DNA of 64,000 nucleotides from NCBI RefSeq assembly GCF_000720475.1, contig NZ_JOAP01000044.1:1-64000 (forward strand), written 5' to 3'. The position numbers and the translations under genes were made by a program. The notes under the pieces are model-generated. The model was given only the letters and a program-made list of their open reading frames with translations. It searched no databases and was not told where the DNA came from. Of this stretch, positions 1 through 7,879 are shown piece after piece; the stretch's first letter is position 1; each line of letters begins with the position of its first letter. The stretch is from Streptomyces aureocirculatus. Lineage in GTDB: Bacteria; Actinomycetota; Actinomycetes; Streptomycetales; Streptomycetaceae.

Positions 1-2
1 AC

Positions 3-197
3 CACCACCAGTGGCTCCTCGACACCTACGGCCTTTGCTATGGCTACGTCATCGCCTACAGCAGCCACGACACCGAGACCCGCACCTACCGCATCCGTCA
101 CGACGAGGCACACATCGCCGAGCTGCGCCAAGCCGCCCGCGCCCTCCTGGACGAGGTTGCCGCCATCCGCCAGAGCCAGGACGACGGCCGCCATTGA
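3..197 (+). CDS. C-terminal end of an unidentified protein (cut by left edge)
   Basis: The frame is open from the first complete codon to a TGA at 195-197, giving 64 residues with G or C in almost every third position, so it reads as genuine coding DNA. No start codon lies inside the window, so the gene begins upstream. The visible part is a Tyr-rich stretch followed by a helix-forming, Ala/Leu/Glu-rich tail. I do not recognise the family. It converges on the integrase remnant on the other strand, and the short gap between the two stops is probably a recombination scar. Confidence 0.6.
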   Translation, partial: HHQWLLDTYGLCYGYVIAYSSHDTETRTYRIRHDEAHIAELRQAARALLDEVAAIRQSQDDGRH

Positions 198-230
198 CGC
201 GGAGCCCATCGCCCAAAGGGAAAGTCGCAG

Positions 231-1227
231 TGTGCCGCAGGTCGTGAAGAGTCCAGTTGGCGCCCAGGAGCTCGTGGGCGCGCTTGAACATCATGCGCGC
301 TGCGTCGTACCCCAACGGCCGCCAGGGGCGGCGCACAGTCCACCACAGCGGCTGCGCGCGGCGGCGGGGGACGCCCTTGTTCTAGGATTCTTCCTGGTAG
401 AGCCGCAGCCAAACGAACGCGTCAGGGGTGGCAGGCAGTTCCTGGTAGGCGCGCGTGCCCTTGCGGATCACGCCGATGGTCTGCTGGCCGACGACCGTAT
501 CGCCCTGCTTGGCCGTGAGCAGTTCCTCGGCGCGGGCGCCGGTGGCGACCCAGAAGGCCAGGAGGGCACGGTCACGGTGCGAGCGGACACCCGCGAAGAC
601 CTCGGTGTACTGTCCGTAGGGGATGCGGCGCGGGATCCGCTTGGGGACCTTTGGCCGGTAGAGGTCGGTGCGCTGCTTGTTGTGTTCCTTCTCTGGGTTG
701 TGGTGGGCGTTGGCTCGCGCCGAGCGCCGGCTGCGGACCAGGGGGAAGGGATTGACCAGCAGCGATCCGGTGTTGCGCTCCAGGTGGAAGTCGTAGAAGG
801 TCCGCAGCACCGTCTCGCAATGCGCCCGGGTAGTGGGCGCGTACTTCTTGGTGACGGTGGGCTTGCCCGTCACCGGGTTCGGAGATCCCGGCGCCGGACT
901 GTCACGCCGGGCCGGAGGTATCTCAGCAGGGTCCTTGCCGCGGTGACGCCAGTGGACACGTACCGGCTTGTCCGCCAGCTTCATCCACAGCATGAAGTCC
1001 CGGGCATCCTCTCGAACCGCACGGTCCCACTCGATGCCGAAGGCCCACAGGCAGCGCCACCAGCGCAGCAGATCCATCCCGTACGAGCGTGGCGTCAACG
1101 GCGAACTGTCCGCTGCCATCAGGTCTCTGAGGTACGTGGCGACAGGCTCGATCGGCCGTCCGAACGAGTCCAGCACCTGATACGGCTCCCAGGGGTCTGT
1201 TAGCGCTATATGGGGCGGGCACACCAT
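231..1227 (-). pseudogene. tyrosine recombinase (integrase) remnant with in-frame TAG and lost C-terminus
   Basis: Reading leftward, the product starts best at the Met at 1227 (MVCPPHIALTDPW) and resembles phage/ICE-type tyrosine recombinases: an N-terminal SAM-like core-binding part, then a catalytic part with box I Arg in TGARAEELL. A TAG stop at 384-382 follows LYQEES, but the same frame continues with recombinase sequence to the box II motif LHDLRHTA near 240. After this motif the similarity ends abruptly near 231, so the C-terminal part with the nucleophilic tyrosine is gone. The gene is therefore doubly disabled, by a nonsense codon and a 3' truncation. It once integrated a mobile element of which the next few kilobases may be the remains. 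Readthrough of the TAG could not restore activity because the tyrosine is missing. Confidence 0.75.
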
Positions 1228-1368
1228 TCGGCGGTGGCGGCTCACAGGGCGCCCGATCATGTCTGCGGCCGGGCAACCGCATGTCACGACCTGATCAACA
1301 CGCCTGCGCGGTGCCACCGCGCAGGAGACGCTGGGCACAGAACACACCAACTTGAGGGGAGCACGCCT

Positions 1369-1632
1369 GTGTCCGACGAGCCGAGTTACCGCGACGTCCA
1401 GTCCGCTGTGCGGGTCGAGAAATTCCGCATCTGGTTCGCGTGGTTCTCCGGCGGGTTCATCATGCTCGGCATTACGCTCGCCTGCCAGGACATCGCCGTC
1501 GTCAGCGTCATCACCCAGACGCTGCTGGTCGTGCTAGGCATCGCCTTCTCGTTCATCACGGTGAAGATGACCAACCAACTGAACCGCCGGGCCGCCGAAG
1601 CCCGCCGCCAGGTCCTCGGGGACGACATGTGA
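1369..1632 (+). CDS. small two-helix membrane protein
   Basis: 87 residues from a GTG at 1369 with a good ribosome site (GAGGGGA, about 8 nt upstream). A longer open frame begins at 1210, but the upstream residues are not protein-like and overlap the integrase start. The protein has a polar head (SDEPSYRDVQSAVRVEKF), two hydrophobic segments at roughly residues 18-40 and 44-64 separated by a short turn, and a basic tail (NRRAAEARRQ). Small integral membrane proteins of this type are common in Streptomyces mobile elements. I cannot assign a function. It is transcribed divergently from the integrase remnant. Confidence 0.65.
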   Translation: MSDEPSYRDVQSAVRVEKFRIWFAWFSGGFIMLGITLACQDIAVVSVITQTLLVVLGIAFSFITVKMTNQLNRRAAEARRQVLGDDM

Positions 1633-1878
1633 CGCCGGGTGCGCTACCTCAGCAATCCGAAGGTTTTCCTCGATCGGCTGGTTCGGCGTGTCATGAGTGA
1701 ACTACGTTTCTACGCGCCGTGGCTCCGGGCGACGACATCCTGATACGCGATGCCGTCAGTACGGTCGACCCTCGACCAGGTCAGAGACTGACGTTCACAC
1801 GGCTTCGAAGATCGGGAGGATTGAGCGCGCCTGCTGGAGTCTTCGCTGAGGCAAGCGGTTCTGGGACGCGTGAGCCGG

Positions 1879-3186
1879 TCAGTGCTCGATGCGGTAGGCC
1901 GACACCGTGTGGTCGGATTCCGTGAGGGCGATGCCCACATACCCGTCGCTGAAGTAGGGCGCGATGCCGGGCTGGTCCTCTTTGTCGGCGCCTGTGGTGG
2001 AGTCCAGGACGACAGGGCCGTTCTCCGTGGTTCCGTAGACCAGGCCCGCGCGCACCAACGTGACCTCTGGGGCAACCCGGTTACCGGCGGGAAGCTTCCA
2101 TCGCGTACTGCCGGTCTGGGTGTTGTAGGCGACGATCGAGTCCGCGCCGGTGCAGATCGTCGTGGCGCGGCCGTCGTAGTCGCAGCCGTCGACCTTGAAC
2201 TCCCCGTCGTAGGTCTCAAGGCGTTTGTTGGTTGCAGCTTCGAGCAGGACAGCACCGGCCTTGGTGTCGTCGTTGCTGGTCAGGTACCCGCCTACGAGGA
2301 CGGTGCCGGGACTCGCCGCCGCCAGAGTGTCAGCGGCCAGGTCGTCGATGGCCCACTCCTGGTGCCCGTCGGCCGGATCGAGTCCGACCGGTTGCCTGTC
2401 GCCGTCCGCATCATCTCGCAAGGCCACCAGCTTGCCTGCGGCCAGGACCGCTCCCGCGGCGTACGTACCCGGCGCCGTCCACACCTTCTGGTGGCTGTTG
2501 ACATCCACGCCGAAGAGCCGTCCCTGCGCGAACAAGACCACAGTGTCCCCGTACAGCCCGACCACTTCGGTGTCTTTCTCGTCCACATCCAGGGCGTATT
2601 CCAATTCCCTTAGGGGGATCCGTGTCGACCAGGCCTTGGCGGCCCTGTCCGTGTCAGCGACGAGGAGTTCGACTTCGTGGTGCCCCTTCGTGGTGCCAGA
2701 GCCTGGTACCTGGGCGATCAGGCTACTCAGGGCGAAGGTCTTGTCCTCGTGCTTTGCGATGACCGGCCGCCGCGCGGGGTTCGAGCCGACCATCGCCCCC
2801 AAGTCGTTCATGGTGGTGAGGGGTTTGTGCTTGGGCGCGATCAGCACCGGGTCTGCCTTCCGGACGCCGCTGGCGATCTCCATGCTGTCGGGGCGGGCGA
2901 TGTAGGCCGTGCCTCTGTGCAGGGCGATGGGCAGGGGGTGCTGCAGTCCCCCAATGGAAATGTTGCCCGCTCCTGCGGAATCGGGCAGGGCGACGGGCTT
3001 TTCTGTCGAGAAGCGCACCGGCGCCTTCACTTCGCGGACCCCGGGGCGCGGCGCGGGGGCCGAAGCGCCCGGACCTGCGTCGCCCTCTGCTGTTCCCTTG
3101 TCTGCTCCGTCCGATCCGTCGCACCCTGCCACGAGCATGAGGGTGGCAGCAGCTAGGCACCCCGCTCGCATGGACGTGCGCTTCAT
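1879..3186 (-). CDS. secreted lipoprotein with PQQ-like beta-propeller
   Basis: 435 residues from ATG 3186, preceded by AGGGGG about 7 nt upstream; the open frame extends to 3285 but only this start gives a signal peptide. Residues 1-22 form a lipoprotein signal (basic n-region, hydrophobic core, lipobox VAGC), so Cys22 should be lipidated and the protein tethered outside the membrane. An Asp/Gly/Ala/Pro-rich linker follows, then repeating beta-strand blades of the PQQ-binding-like/WD40-like type, visible as recurrent motifs such as GRLFGVDVNSHQKVW, VGLDPADGHQEW and SIVAYNTQTGSTRW. Such propellers are usually binding or sensing modules, and no enzymatic motif is seen. It stands alone, with no operon partner. 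Confidence 0.85.
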   Translation of the reverse strand: MKRTSMRAGCLAAATLMLVAGCDGSDGADKGTAEGDAGPGASAPAPRPGVREVKAPVRFSTEKPVALPDSAGAGNISIGGLQHPLPIALHRGTAYIARPDSMEIASGVRKADPVLIAPKHKPLTTMNDLGAMVGSNPARRPVIAKHEDKTFALSSLIAQVPGSGTTKGHHEVELLVADTDRAAKAWSTRIPLRELEYALDVDEKDTEVVGLYGDTVVLFAQGRLFGVDVNSHQKVWTAPGTYAAGAVLAAGKLVALRDDADGDRQPVGLDPADGHQEWAIDDLAADTLAAASPGTVLVGGYLTSNDDTKAGAVLLEAATNKRLETYDGEFKVDGCDYDGRATTICTGADSIVAYNTQTGSTRWKLPAGNRVAPEVTLVRAGLVYGTTENGPVVLDSTTGADKEDQPGIAPYFSDGYVGIALTESDHTVSAYRIEH

Positions 3187-3556
3187 ATGGTTCCCCCTGT
3201 GGTGATCGTTGCGGGACGAGGATAACCAGTCATGGGAACGCGGGACTGTCCAACTGATCGGTCGATGGCCGGTTCTGTGCGACAAGATTTGCAGACGGGT
3301 TCTGAGCGTTCGACGGAGAGCTGCTACCTCTGCGGTCCGCTGCGGCTTTCACGACGTATCAGAGTCCTCGCCAAATTGGGGTGGATTGGCGGTGTGCCCT
3401 CAGGGCGCGGCTCGGTTGAGCTTCGGTCGCGTGCTCCAAGTCGGCGGCGACCTGACCCCGGGCCCTCTCAAGCAGGCCGGACGCTGGATCATCGACACCG
3501 CCTCCCTCGCCATCCGCATCGCCATCGGCGCCATACGCACCCGAGAGGCCAAGGTC
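3187..3556 (+). other. intergenic stretch without a convincing gene
   Basis: 370 bp between the lipoprotein start and the next gene. The plus frame that leads into the 3557 gene is open through this stretch. Its last 35 or so codons (LKQAGRWIIDTASLAIRIA...) look coding-like, so the downstream gene may start earlier or this may be the tail of a deleted gene. No hairpin or promoter could be called. Confidence 0.3.
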
Positions 3557-3967
3557 ATGACCGAACCGGCCGCCCAGTACCCGTGGGACGACGACCACGC
3601 TGAAGCCGCCAATTTCCGCAAGTTCATCCAGGCGGGCATCAGCCCCGCCCAGATCGAGGCCGCCCTCGGCTCCGACGCCCGCGGCATGGGCCGTTACCGG
3701 CGATTCAACGGCCGCAGCCGCCGCTGGATCGACAGCAGGCTCATTGACATCGAGGTCGCAGCCGAACGGGAAGCCGAGCAAGCCCGAGCAGCCCGGAACC
3801 TCGCCACCGAACGCCAGATCCGCTACATCCTCGATCTTCTGGCCCGGCGCCGCCGCGACGGCGAAGGGGGCGGTTTCTTCACCGGGCTCACCGACTACGC
3901 CGGAATCGCCAAACTGTCCCGCTCCGAAGCATCCGCCTACATCGACTCCCTGAAAGGCCAGTTCTGA
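3557..3967 (+). CDS. plasmid/ICE-type hypothetical protein
   Basis: 136 residues from ATG 3557 (AAGG 4-7 nt upstream); an earlier start in the same open frame is possible. Acidic N-terminus (AAQYPWDDDHAEAANF), a central RYRRF-rich basic segment, then a long charged helix (EREAEQARAARNLATERQI) and a C-terminal block ending in ASAYIDSLKGQF. From memory this pattern (ERQIRYILDLLARRRR... followed by SEASAYIDSLKG) is common in small proteins of Streptomyces plasmids and integrative conjugative elements; the role is unknown. Its TGA overlaps the ATG of the next gene (TGATG), so the two are translationally coupled. Confidence 0.7.
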   Translation: MTEPAAQYPWDDDHAEAANFRKFIQAGISPAQIEAALGSDARGMGRYRRFNGRSRRWIDSRLIDIEVAAEREAEQARAARNLATERQIRYILDLLARRRRDGEGGGFFTGLTDYAGIAKLSRSEASAYIDSLKGQF

Positions 3968-4825
3968 TGACGGCCATCGTCAAGCTGCACATCCGCGACT
4001 CGTCCCCGGCCGTCGAGGTCGATCTCGACACCCTCACCCCGCGGGCGCGCGCCCTCGCTGAGGCCATCAGCCTGTCCTTCGGGCAGCAGCCCCTCGGGGT
4101 GCTGTGCGACACGGACCGGACGAAGGGCGAGCACCCCCAATTCGCCTACCGGTACGGCACCGGGCCCGAGGCCCAGGCCATCGCCGCCCAGCCCGACCAG
4201 CGCTTCCTGACCCACCTCAAGCCGATCCGCAAGGACGGCGTGACGTCGCCCGAGGAGTGGCTGGAGGCCAATGCCCGCGACATCCCTCGACTTCTGGCCG
4301 ATTGCCGGTGCCCACAGCCGTATGCAGTCCATGGAGGAGCGCGTCCCCTCCGCGGGCGCGGCCCGCGCGGACCGCTGCCTGAGGCGCGACCAGGCCTTGC
4401 CATACCTCGCCGACAAGAGCGAGCGCACCGTCATCCTCAGCCCCGACGCGTGGATCCTGCTGCAGAAGGCGGGCAACGTACCCGCACCGCGGCACTACGC
4501 GGTGGGCGGGCGGATGCCGCTGTGGCACGTCGACGACCTGGACGCCTACATCGCGCGGGACTACGAGCGGTGGACGATCAGCCAGGTCGCCGAGCACCTC
4601 GGCTACAGCGGGGCCTCGGCGACCGGCAGCGCCCGCAAACAGCTCTCCCGCTGGGGCATCTCAGCCGTCGACCGGCAGCCGGGCCGTGATGGCGAGAGCC
4701 GGTACGCCGCCGACCAGGTCGAGGCCGCCCACCGGGCCCGCCCCGGCAAGGGACGCCGCGGCGCCCTACGCGTCGACGGCGGACGCTTCACAGCTTCTGA
4801 CAGCAAGGACCACTCCGACAAGTGA
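3967..4825 (+). pseudogene. DNA-binding-like hypothetical gene split by a one-base frameshift
   Basis: Starts with ATG 3967, overlapping the previous stop. The first 110 codons read well in this frame (to about IPRLLAD). Beyond about 4303 the frame degenerates into Arg/Pro/Gly-rich nonsense, while the next frame becomes protein-like (AHSRMQSMEERVPSAGAARA onward) and runs to TGA at 4825. Removing one T from the GATTGCC at 4300-4306 joins them into a single protein of about 285 residues. The C-terminal part has a segment resembling a helix-turn-helix (WTISQVAEHLGYSGASATGS) ahead of a basic tail. The nominal second open frame starting at 4271 has no ribosome site. A real mutation or a sequencing indel are both possible. 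Confidence 0.6.
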
Positions 4826-4834
4826 GGAATCAGC

Positions 4835-5542
4835 ATGACGACGCAACTGCGGACGTACCGCGTCTGGGCCGCCTTCGAGGCGCCCCAGGACGCCGCCGCC
4901 ACCGAGATCACCAACGTGCTCCAGGACGCGTTCGTCGGCCACGAGCACTTCACCATGCGCATCGTGCAGATCGCGGAGCCGGAGGAGGACGACCCGCCGA
5001 CGACCGTCTGCACCTGGGCTCGGATTGACGCCCCTGCCAGCATGACCTGGGACGACATCAGGAGTCCGCTGCGGGAGCTGTACCGCAGCCTCCGCCACCC
5101 GCTTGTCGAGCAGAGCATGGTCATCCGTGAGCGCCCCGACGATGTCGACGACATCATCACCGCGCGCGAACTCCGGCGCGGCAGCCCCGACGACGAGAAC
5201 AAGGACGAGCCCGGCCGCGACGAGCCCGCGCTGCACACGCTGACCTTCTACTGGGTCAGCACCCCGGCCGAGGGCCAGACGCGGGAATCCGCGCCCAAAG
5301 GGGGCACGTACCTCGCTACATTCCAGGCTCGCGGCGCGCTTGAGGTCCCGGCCGTGGGCGACACAGTCACCCTGTTCTCCCAGCGCGTGCAGGTCATCGC
5401 ACGGTCCTTCGACTACGAGTACAGCGACGCCTACGTGGCCAGCGACGGCCCCGTCTGCACGGAGGGGAAGATCACCGTGTACGTGGAGACGCCCCTGCCC
5501 AAGCCCTTCTCGTCCCGCCCGGCAAAACTGACCATGCGATGA
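4835..5542 (+). CDS. hypothetical protein, accessory element
   Basis: 235 residues from ATG 4835, 9 bp after the preceding stop, with GAGGAATC as ribosome site. Two-part layout: residues 1-110 alternate beta-like and acidic segments (RTYRVWAAFEAPQDAAATEI, EEDDPPTT), an acidic hinge near residues 117-130 (DDENKDEPGRDEP), then a second beta-rich half (LHTLTFYWVSTPAEG ... KITVYVETPLP). No signal peptide, membrane helix or catalytic motif is visible. It sits in a string with the two preceding genes, probably one transcript. I do not recognise the family. Confidence 0.65.
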   Translation: MTTQLRTYRVWAAFEAPQDAAATEITNVLQDAFVGHEHFTMRIVQIAEPEEDDPPTTVCTWARIDAPASMTWDDIRSPLRELYRSLRHPLVEQSMVIRERPDDVDDIITARELRRGSPDDENKDEPGRDEPALHTLTFYWVSTPAEGQTRESAPKGGTYLATFQARGALEVPAVGDTVTLFSQRVQVIARSFDYEYSDAYVASDGPVCTEGKITVYVETPLPKPFSSRPAKLTMR

Positions 5543-5576
5543 CACAGCAGTACGCCACCGAGTAGTCTTCGGCCTA

Positions 5577-5716
5577 CTGCTCCCCGCGCCCGCGGGAATG
5601 GCCCACAGGGCCTGCTGCAAGGGCCGCCACGCATCGGTACTGCTCCCCGCGTATGCGGGGATGGCTCCCGCTAAGAGCACTGCTCTTCTACTTCCCGCGC
5701 CCGAGGGGATGGCGTC
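5577..5716. CRISPR. decayed type I-E-like CRISPR remnant (3 degenerate repeats)
   Basis: Three 29-nt copies of a repeat of the actinomycete I-E type lie at 5577-5605, 5640-5668 and 5688-5716. The middle copy keeps the classic stem CCCCGCGTATGCGGGG followed by ATGG; the other two differ by several substitutions but keep the CTxCTxCCCGCG...GGxATGGC frame. The first spacer is 34 nt, close to the normal 32-33; the second is only 19 nt, so the array has been eroded. No cas gene is visible in the window. It lies directly upstream of the gene at 5788, whose ribosome site follows it. It could be the abandoned end of an array or an orphan mini-array. Confidence 0.6.
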
Positions 5717-5787
5717 ACCAGGCACACCGCACCGCCGCGTGTGCCGCCTGGGCGCCTATCCATCCCCCTCGCGAGGAAGGCAGTCCC

Positions 5788-6378
5788 GTGTCCGTGCCTG
5801 AAGAGACCCCGCCCAGCCCTCTCGACGCCACCCTGTCCGCGCTTGCCGCAGCATGTCCCGGCCTGCGCCAGACCGAGCCGTACGCGATCGGTGCTCCGCT
5901 CGCCGACGTGCGGCTGACTCCACGACGCACCGCCCGATACACGTGGGCCGGATACGAGGTGCGGGTAAGCGTCGGCGATGAGGATCACCTCGACCGCGAC
6001 CCCCCGGACAGCACCGTCCTGTACCGGGAAGTCCGCGCGCACGCCGTCCTTGTGGTTCCGCAGACGGCTGCCGTGGACGGGATCGGGCATGTCGAGTGGG
6101 AGATGACCAATCCCCGGCCGGAGGTGGCGTTCCCCGGCGCGTTCACCGTTGCGGTCGCGGACCGGGAGGACCCTCGGTTCGCCAGCGCCGTCCTCGCGAC
6201 CGTCGCGAAGGCCCTCACGCACGTCCGCCTGGCGACTGAGCACGCAGGCACTCAAGCGGCGCAGGCCGCCGACGAGGTCCGGTGGGAGAGCGAACGCCCG
6301 CCGGAGGTCAGCCAGCGTAAGTGGCTGCGGGACAAGAGGGCGCAGCGGGACGCGGCGAGAGCGTCAGCGACGGGGTAG
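5788..6378 (+). CDS. hypothetical protein, accessory element
   Basis: 196 residues from GTG 5788, chosen because AGGAAGG lies 7 nt upstream; the open frame runs back to 5653 but crosses the CRISPR-like repeats and is not protein-like there. N-terminal Leu/Ala-rich helix (LDATLSALAAACPGLRQ), a beta-rich middle (RYTWAGYEVRVSVGDEDH; HAVLVVPQTAAVDG), and a basic C-terminal helix rich in Arg/Lys/Ala (QRKWLRDKRAQRDAAR). No known domain recognised. It is probably the last intact gene of the plasmid/ICE-like string. Confidence 0.6.
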   Translation: MSVPEETPPSPLDATLSALAAACPGLRQTEPYAIGAPLADVRLTPRRTARYTWAGYEVRVSVGDEDHLDRDPPDSTVLYREVRAHAVLVVPQTAAVDGIGHVEWEMTNPRPEVAFPGAFTVAVADREDPRFASAVLATVAKALTHVRLATEHAGTQAAQAADEVRWESERPPEVSQRKWLRDKRAQRDAARASATG

Positions 6379-6552
6379 TCCACGTGACCAGCCTCCCGCT
6401 GCGCCCACCTCCCTCGATGGAAGCGGTGCGGGCCGGAAAGATCAAATTTTGGGGAGCCGGTCGAAAGTCGGCCCTCAGACCGGCACCGCCAGCGGCCGAA
6501 CGCGGAGTCGCCGGTATGGCGGACAACCGCGGAACCACATTGTCACCCCAAT

Positions 6553-6864
6553 GTGCGGATCACCTACCAAAACACCGCGGCCCGTCTGATCCGCGACGCC
6601 GAACCGCTGCACGAGGCCCTGCTCCTGTGCGAGGACGCCGACGCCGCCACCGCGGCCGGGCGTGAGTCGACGAGGAACTGCACACCTTGGCCTACCGGGT
6701 ACTGACGACGGTGGACCTCCTGGGCGCGACCTACCTCCACGTCACCCCCATCCGGGCCTCCCCGCTACCGGCATGTGTCCGACGTGGTCGCGGACGCCAT
6801 GGCCGCCTGGCCCGAGGAGCAGTGTGCCCAGGTGGGCGCCGTACTCGCCGGCCCGGGCGTGTAG
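6553..6864 (+). pseudogene. small hypothetical gene with two compensating frameshifts
   Basis: A GTG at 6553 opens a good frame (RITYQNTAARLIRDAEPLHE) that goes bad at about 6660. The coding-like sequence continues in another frame (EELHTLAYRVLTTVDLLGA) to about 6765 and then returns to the first frame (YRHVSDVVADAMAAWPEEQ) up to TAG at 6862-6864. Joined, it would be a soluble helical protein of about 105 residues. The two shifts cancel, so only the middle third would be scrambled. Family unknown; the style matches small proteins of Streptomyces plasmids. Confidence 0.5.
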
Positions 6865-6870
6865 TTGCCA

Positions 6871-6909
6871 CTCGTCCCCGGGCGCCGCCGCGCTGCGCCC
6901 GGGGACGAG
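6871..6909 (+). terminator. strong hairpin, terminator-like
   Basis: Perfect 14-bp stem CTCGTCCCCGGGCG at 6871-6884 pairing with 6896-6909, with an 11-nt loop. It lies 6 bp after the stop of the preceding gene and 3 bp before the next ATG (6913). There is no T-run, as is usual in Streptomyces. A role as terminator or as a translation-blocking structure for the next gene is inferred. Confidence 0.55.
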
Positions 6910-6912
6910 CGG

Positions 6913-7138
6913 ATGAGCCGCCCGGTCAACCCGCCCCCGCGAGGATCTGCTCGCCGTCGGCGCGTTCGTCCAGGCCCGGATGGAGGAGGCCGCCGACCGG
7001 CTCTGGCAGGCCCGCCTGCTGTGGGCCGAGATGCTCTCCGAGATGGACCCGAAGGGCAGCCGCGTGCGCGCGCTCGCCGCGCCGCTGTACGAGCTGGCCG
7101 GGCAGTGGAACCAGCACCCCGACTACCAATCCAGTTGA
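6913..7138 (+). pseudogene. small helical hypothetical gene with frameshift near its start
   Basis: ATG 6913 gives MSRPVNPP, then the frame becomes nonsense. The neighbouring frame reads well from about 6935 (REDLLAVGAFVQARMEEAAD) to TGA at 7136-7138 (NQHPDYQSS). A one-base change in the C-run at 6931-6938 explains the break. The joined product of about 74 residues is Ala/Leu/Glu-rich and helical, with no recognised domain. Possibly it is still made from an internal ATG at 6979. Confidence 0.5.
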
Positions 7139-7178
7139 CCGGACCGATCGCCCAGACCGCCCCGAAGTGGACCACCCG

Positions 7179-7529
7179 ATGATCCGCTGCGCGGCCGACG
7201 CTGACCACACCGACGACTACTTCGCCCTGCTGGACGCCGGCACCGATGACGCGGGCCGTCTGTACGCGGCGTGCGACGGCGGCACGGCGATGCTGCGCGG
7301 GATCGCCGAGCAGTGGCAGGAGGAGGCCTGCTGCCGCGGAGGAAGGCGTCGGGATGCCGCGGGCGGACATGGAGTCCTTGTTGTGCGCCGCGCCACCGAG
7401 CAGGACCCACCCGGGCTCGTAGATCTTGCGGAAGAAGTTCTCCTGATGGCCCGTGCCGTACAACTGGGAGCGACTGTCTGCGGCCGTCCGCAGTCATCGG
7501 CGGCTGCCCGCGACTGGCCGGATGGCTGA
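7179..7529 (+). pseudogene. truncated small hypothetical gene fused to unrelated DNA
   Basis: ATG 7179 opens a convincing frame for about 49 codons (IRCAADADHTDDYFALLDAG ... LRGIAEQWQEE). At about 7330 it runs into DNA that codes on the opposite strand for a flavoprotein fragment, and the remaining residues to TGA 7529 are an antisense shadow. The original 3' end was therefore lost in a rearrangement. Product and function unknown. Confidence 0.45.
7338..7484 (-). pseudogene. fragment of an FAD-dependent monooxygenase/halogenase-like protein
   Basis: Reading leftward, about 45 codons give SRSQLYGTGHQENFFRKIYE followed by PGWVLLGGAAHNKDSMSARG. This corresponds to the conserved GWxLxGDAAHxKDPxxxxGI region of flavin-dependent hydroxylases and tryptophan-halogenase-like proteins, which contacts the FAD. 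The usual GDA has become GGA. After ARGI the frame breaks; the expected DAF appears one frame over. Neither the N-terminal GxGxxG nucleotide site nor the rest is present. It is a small relic joined head-on to the 7179 gene. Confidence 0.6.
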
Positions 7530-7551
7530 ATCCCGGCCGGTTCGACGGGGG

Positions 7552-7878
7552 TTACTTCTCGGCGGTGCCGGGCTTCCCGTTGAGGGACTCCTGATAGACG
7601 TCAGCGTTGGTACGCGAGTCATCGACCAGGTCGTCGCAGAAGGCGGCGATGTCGCTGCCGATGAGTTCCAGAGCTCCCTTGCCGTCCGCCACGCCCCCCT
7701 CGAAGAAGTCGACGATCCCCGGCAGCAGAGGCCCGTCGGGCAGGTCGACCGGCCCGACCTTGAAGAAGTACTTCTGCATCTCCTTGTAGACGATCTGGTA
7801 GTCGGGCGGCAACGCCTGGACTCGCGCCATGTGCGCCCGCCACTGCTTCTTGCCTTCGATGATGTCGTGGATGCCCAT
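7552..7878 (-). CDS. DUF1048 family protein
   Basis: 108 residues from ATG 7878. Helical protein starting MGIHDIIEGKKQWRAHMARV, with LPPDYQIVYKEMQKYFFKVG and a C-terminal stretch IAAFCDDLVDDSRTNADVYQ. This pattern (short helical protein, VYKEMQKY motif, FCDDL near the C-terminus) is that of DUF1048, small proteins that in actinomycetes and firmicutes lie beside PadR regulators. It is the third gene of a PadR-DUF1048-DUF1048 operon, starting only 1 bp after the stop of the preceding paralogue. The biochemical role of the family is not established. Confidence 0.8.
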   Translation of the reverse strand: MGIHDIIEGKKQWRAHMARVQALPPDYQIVYKEMQKYFFKVGPVDLPDGPLLPGIVDFFEGGVADGKGALELIGSDIAAFCDDLVDDSRTNADVYQESLNGKPGTAEK

Positions 7879-7879
7879 G

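Noticed and set aside
40..1203. 387-codon plus-strand frame over the integrase
   Set aside because: Composition is not protein-like and the minus strand carries recognisable recombinase motifs.
5758..5783. Fourth, inverted CRISPR repeat
   Set aside because: CCATCCCCCTCGCGAGGAAGG resembles the reverse complement of the repeat, but it is in the wrong orientation and serves as the ribosome site of the gene at 5788. Probably coincidence.
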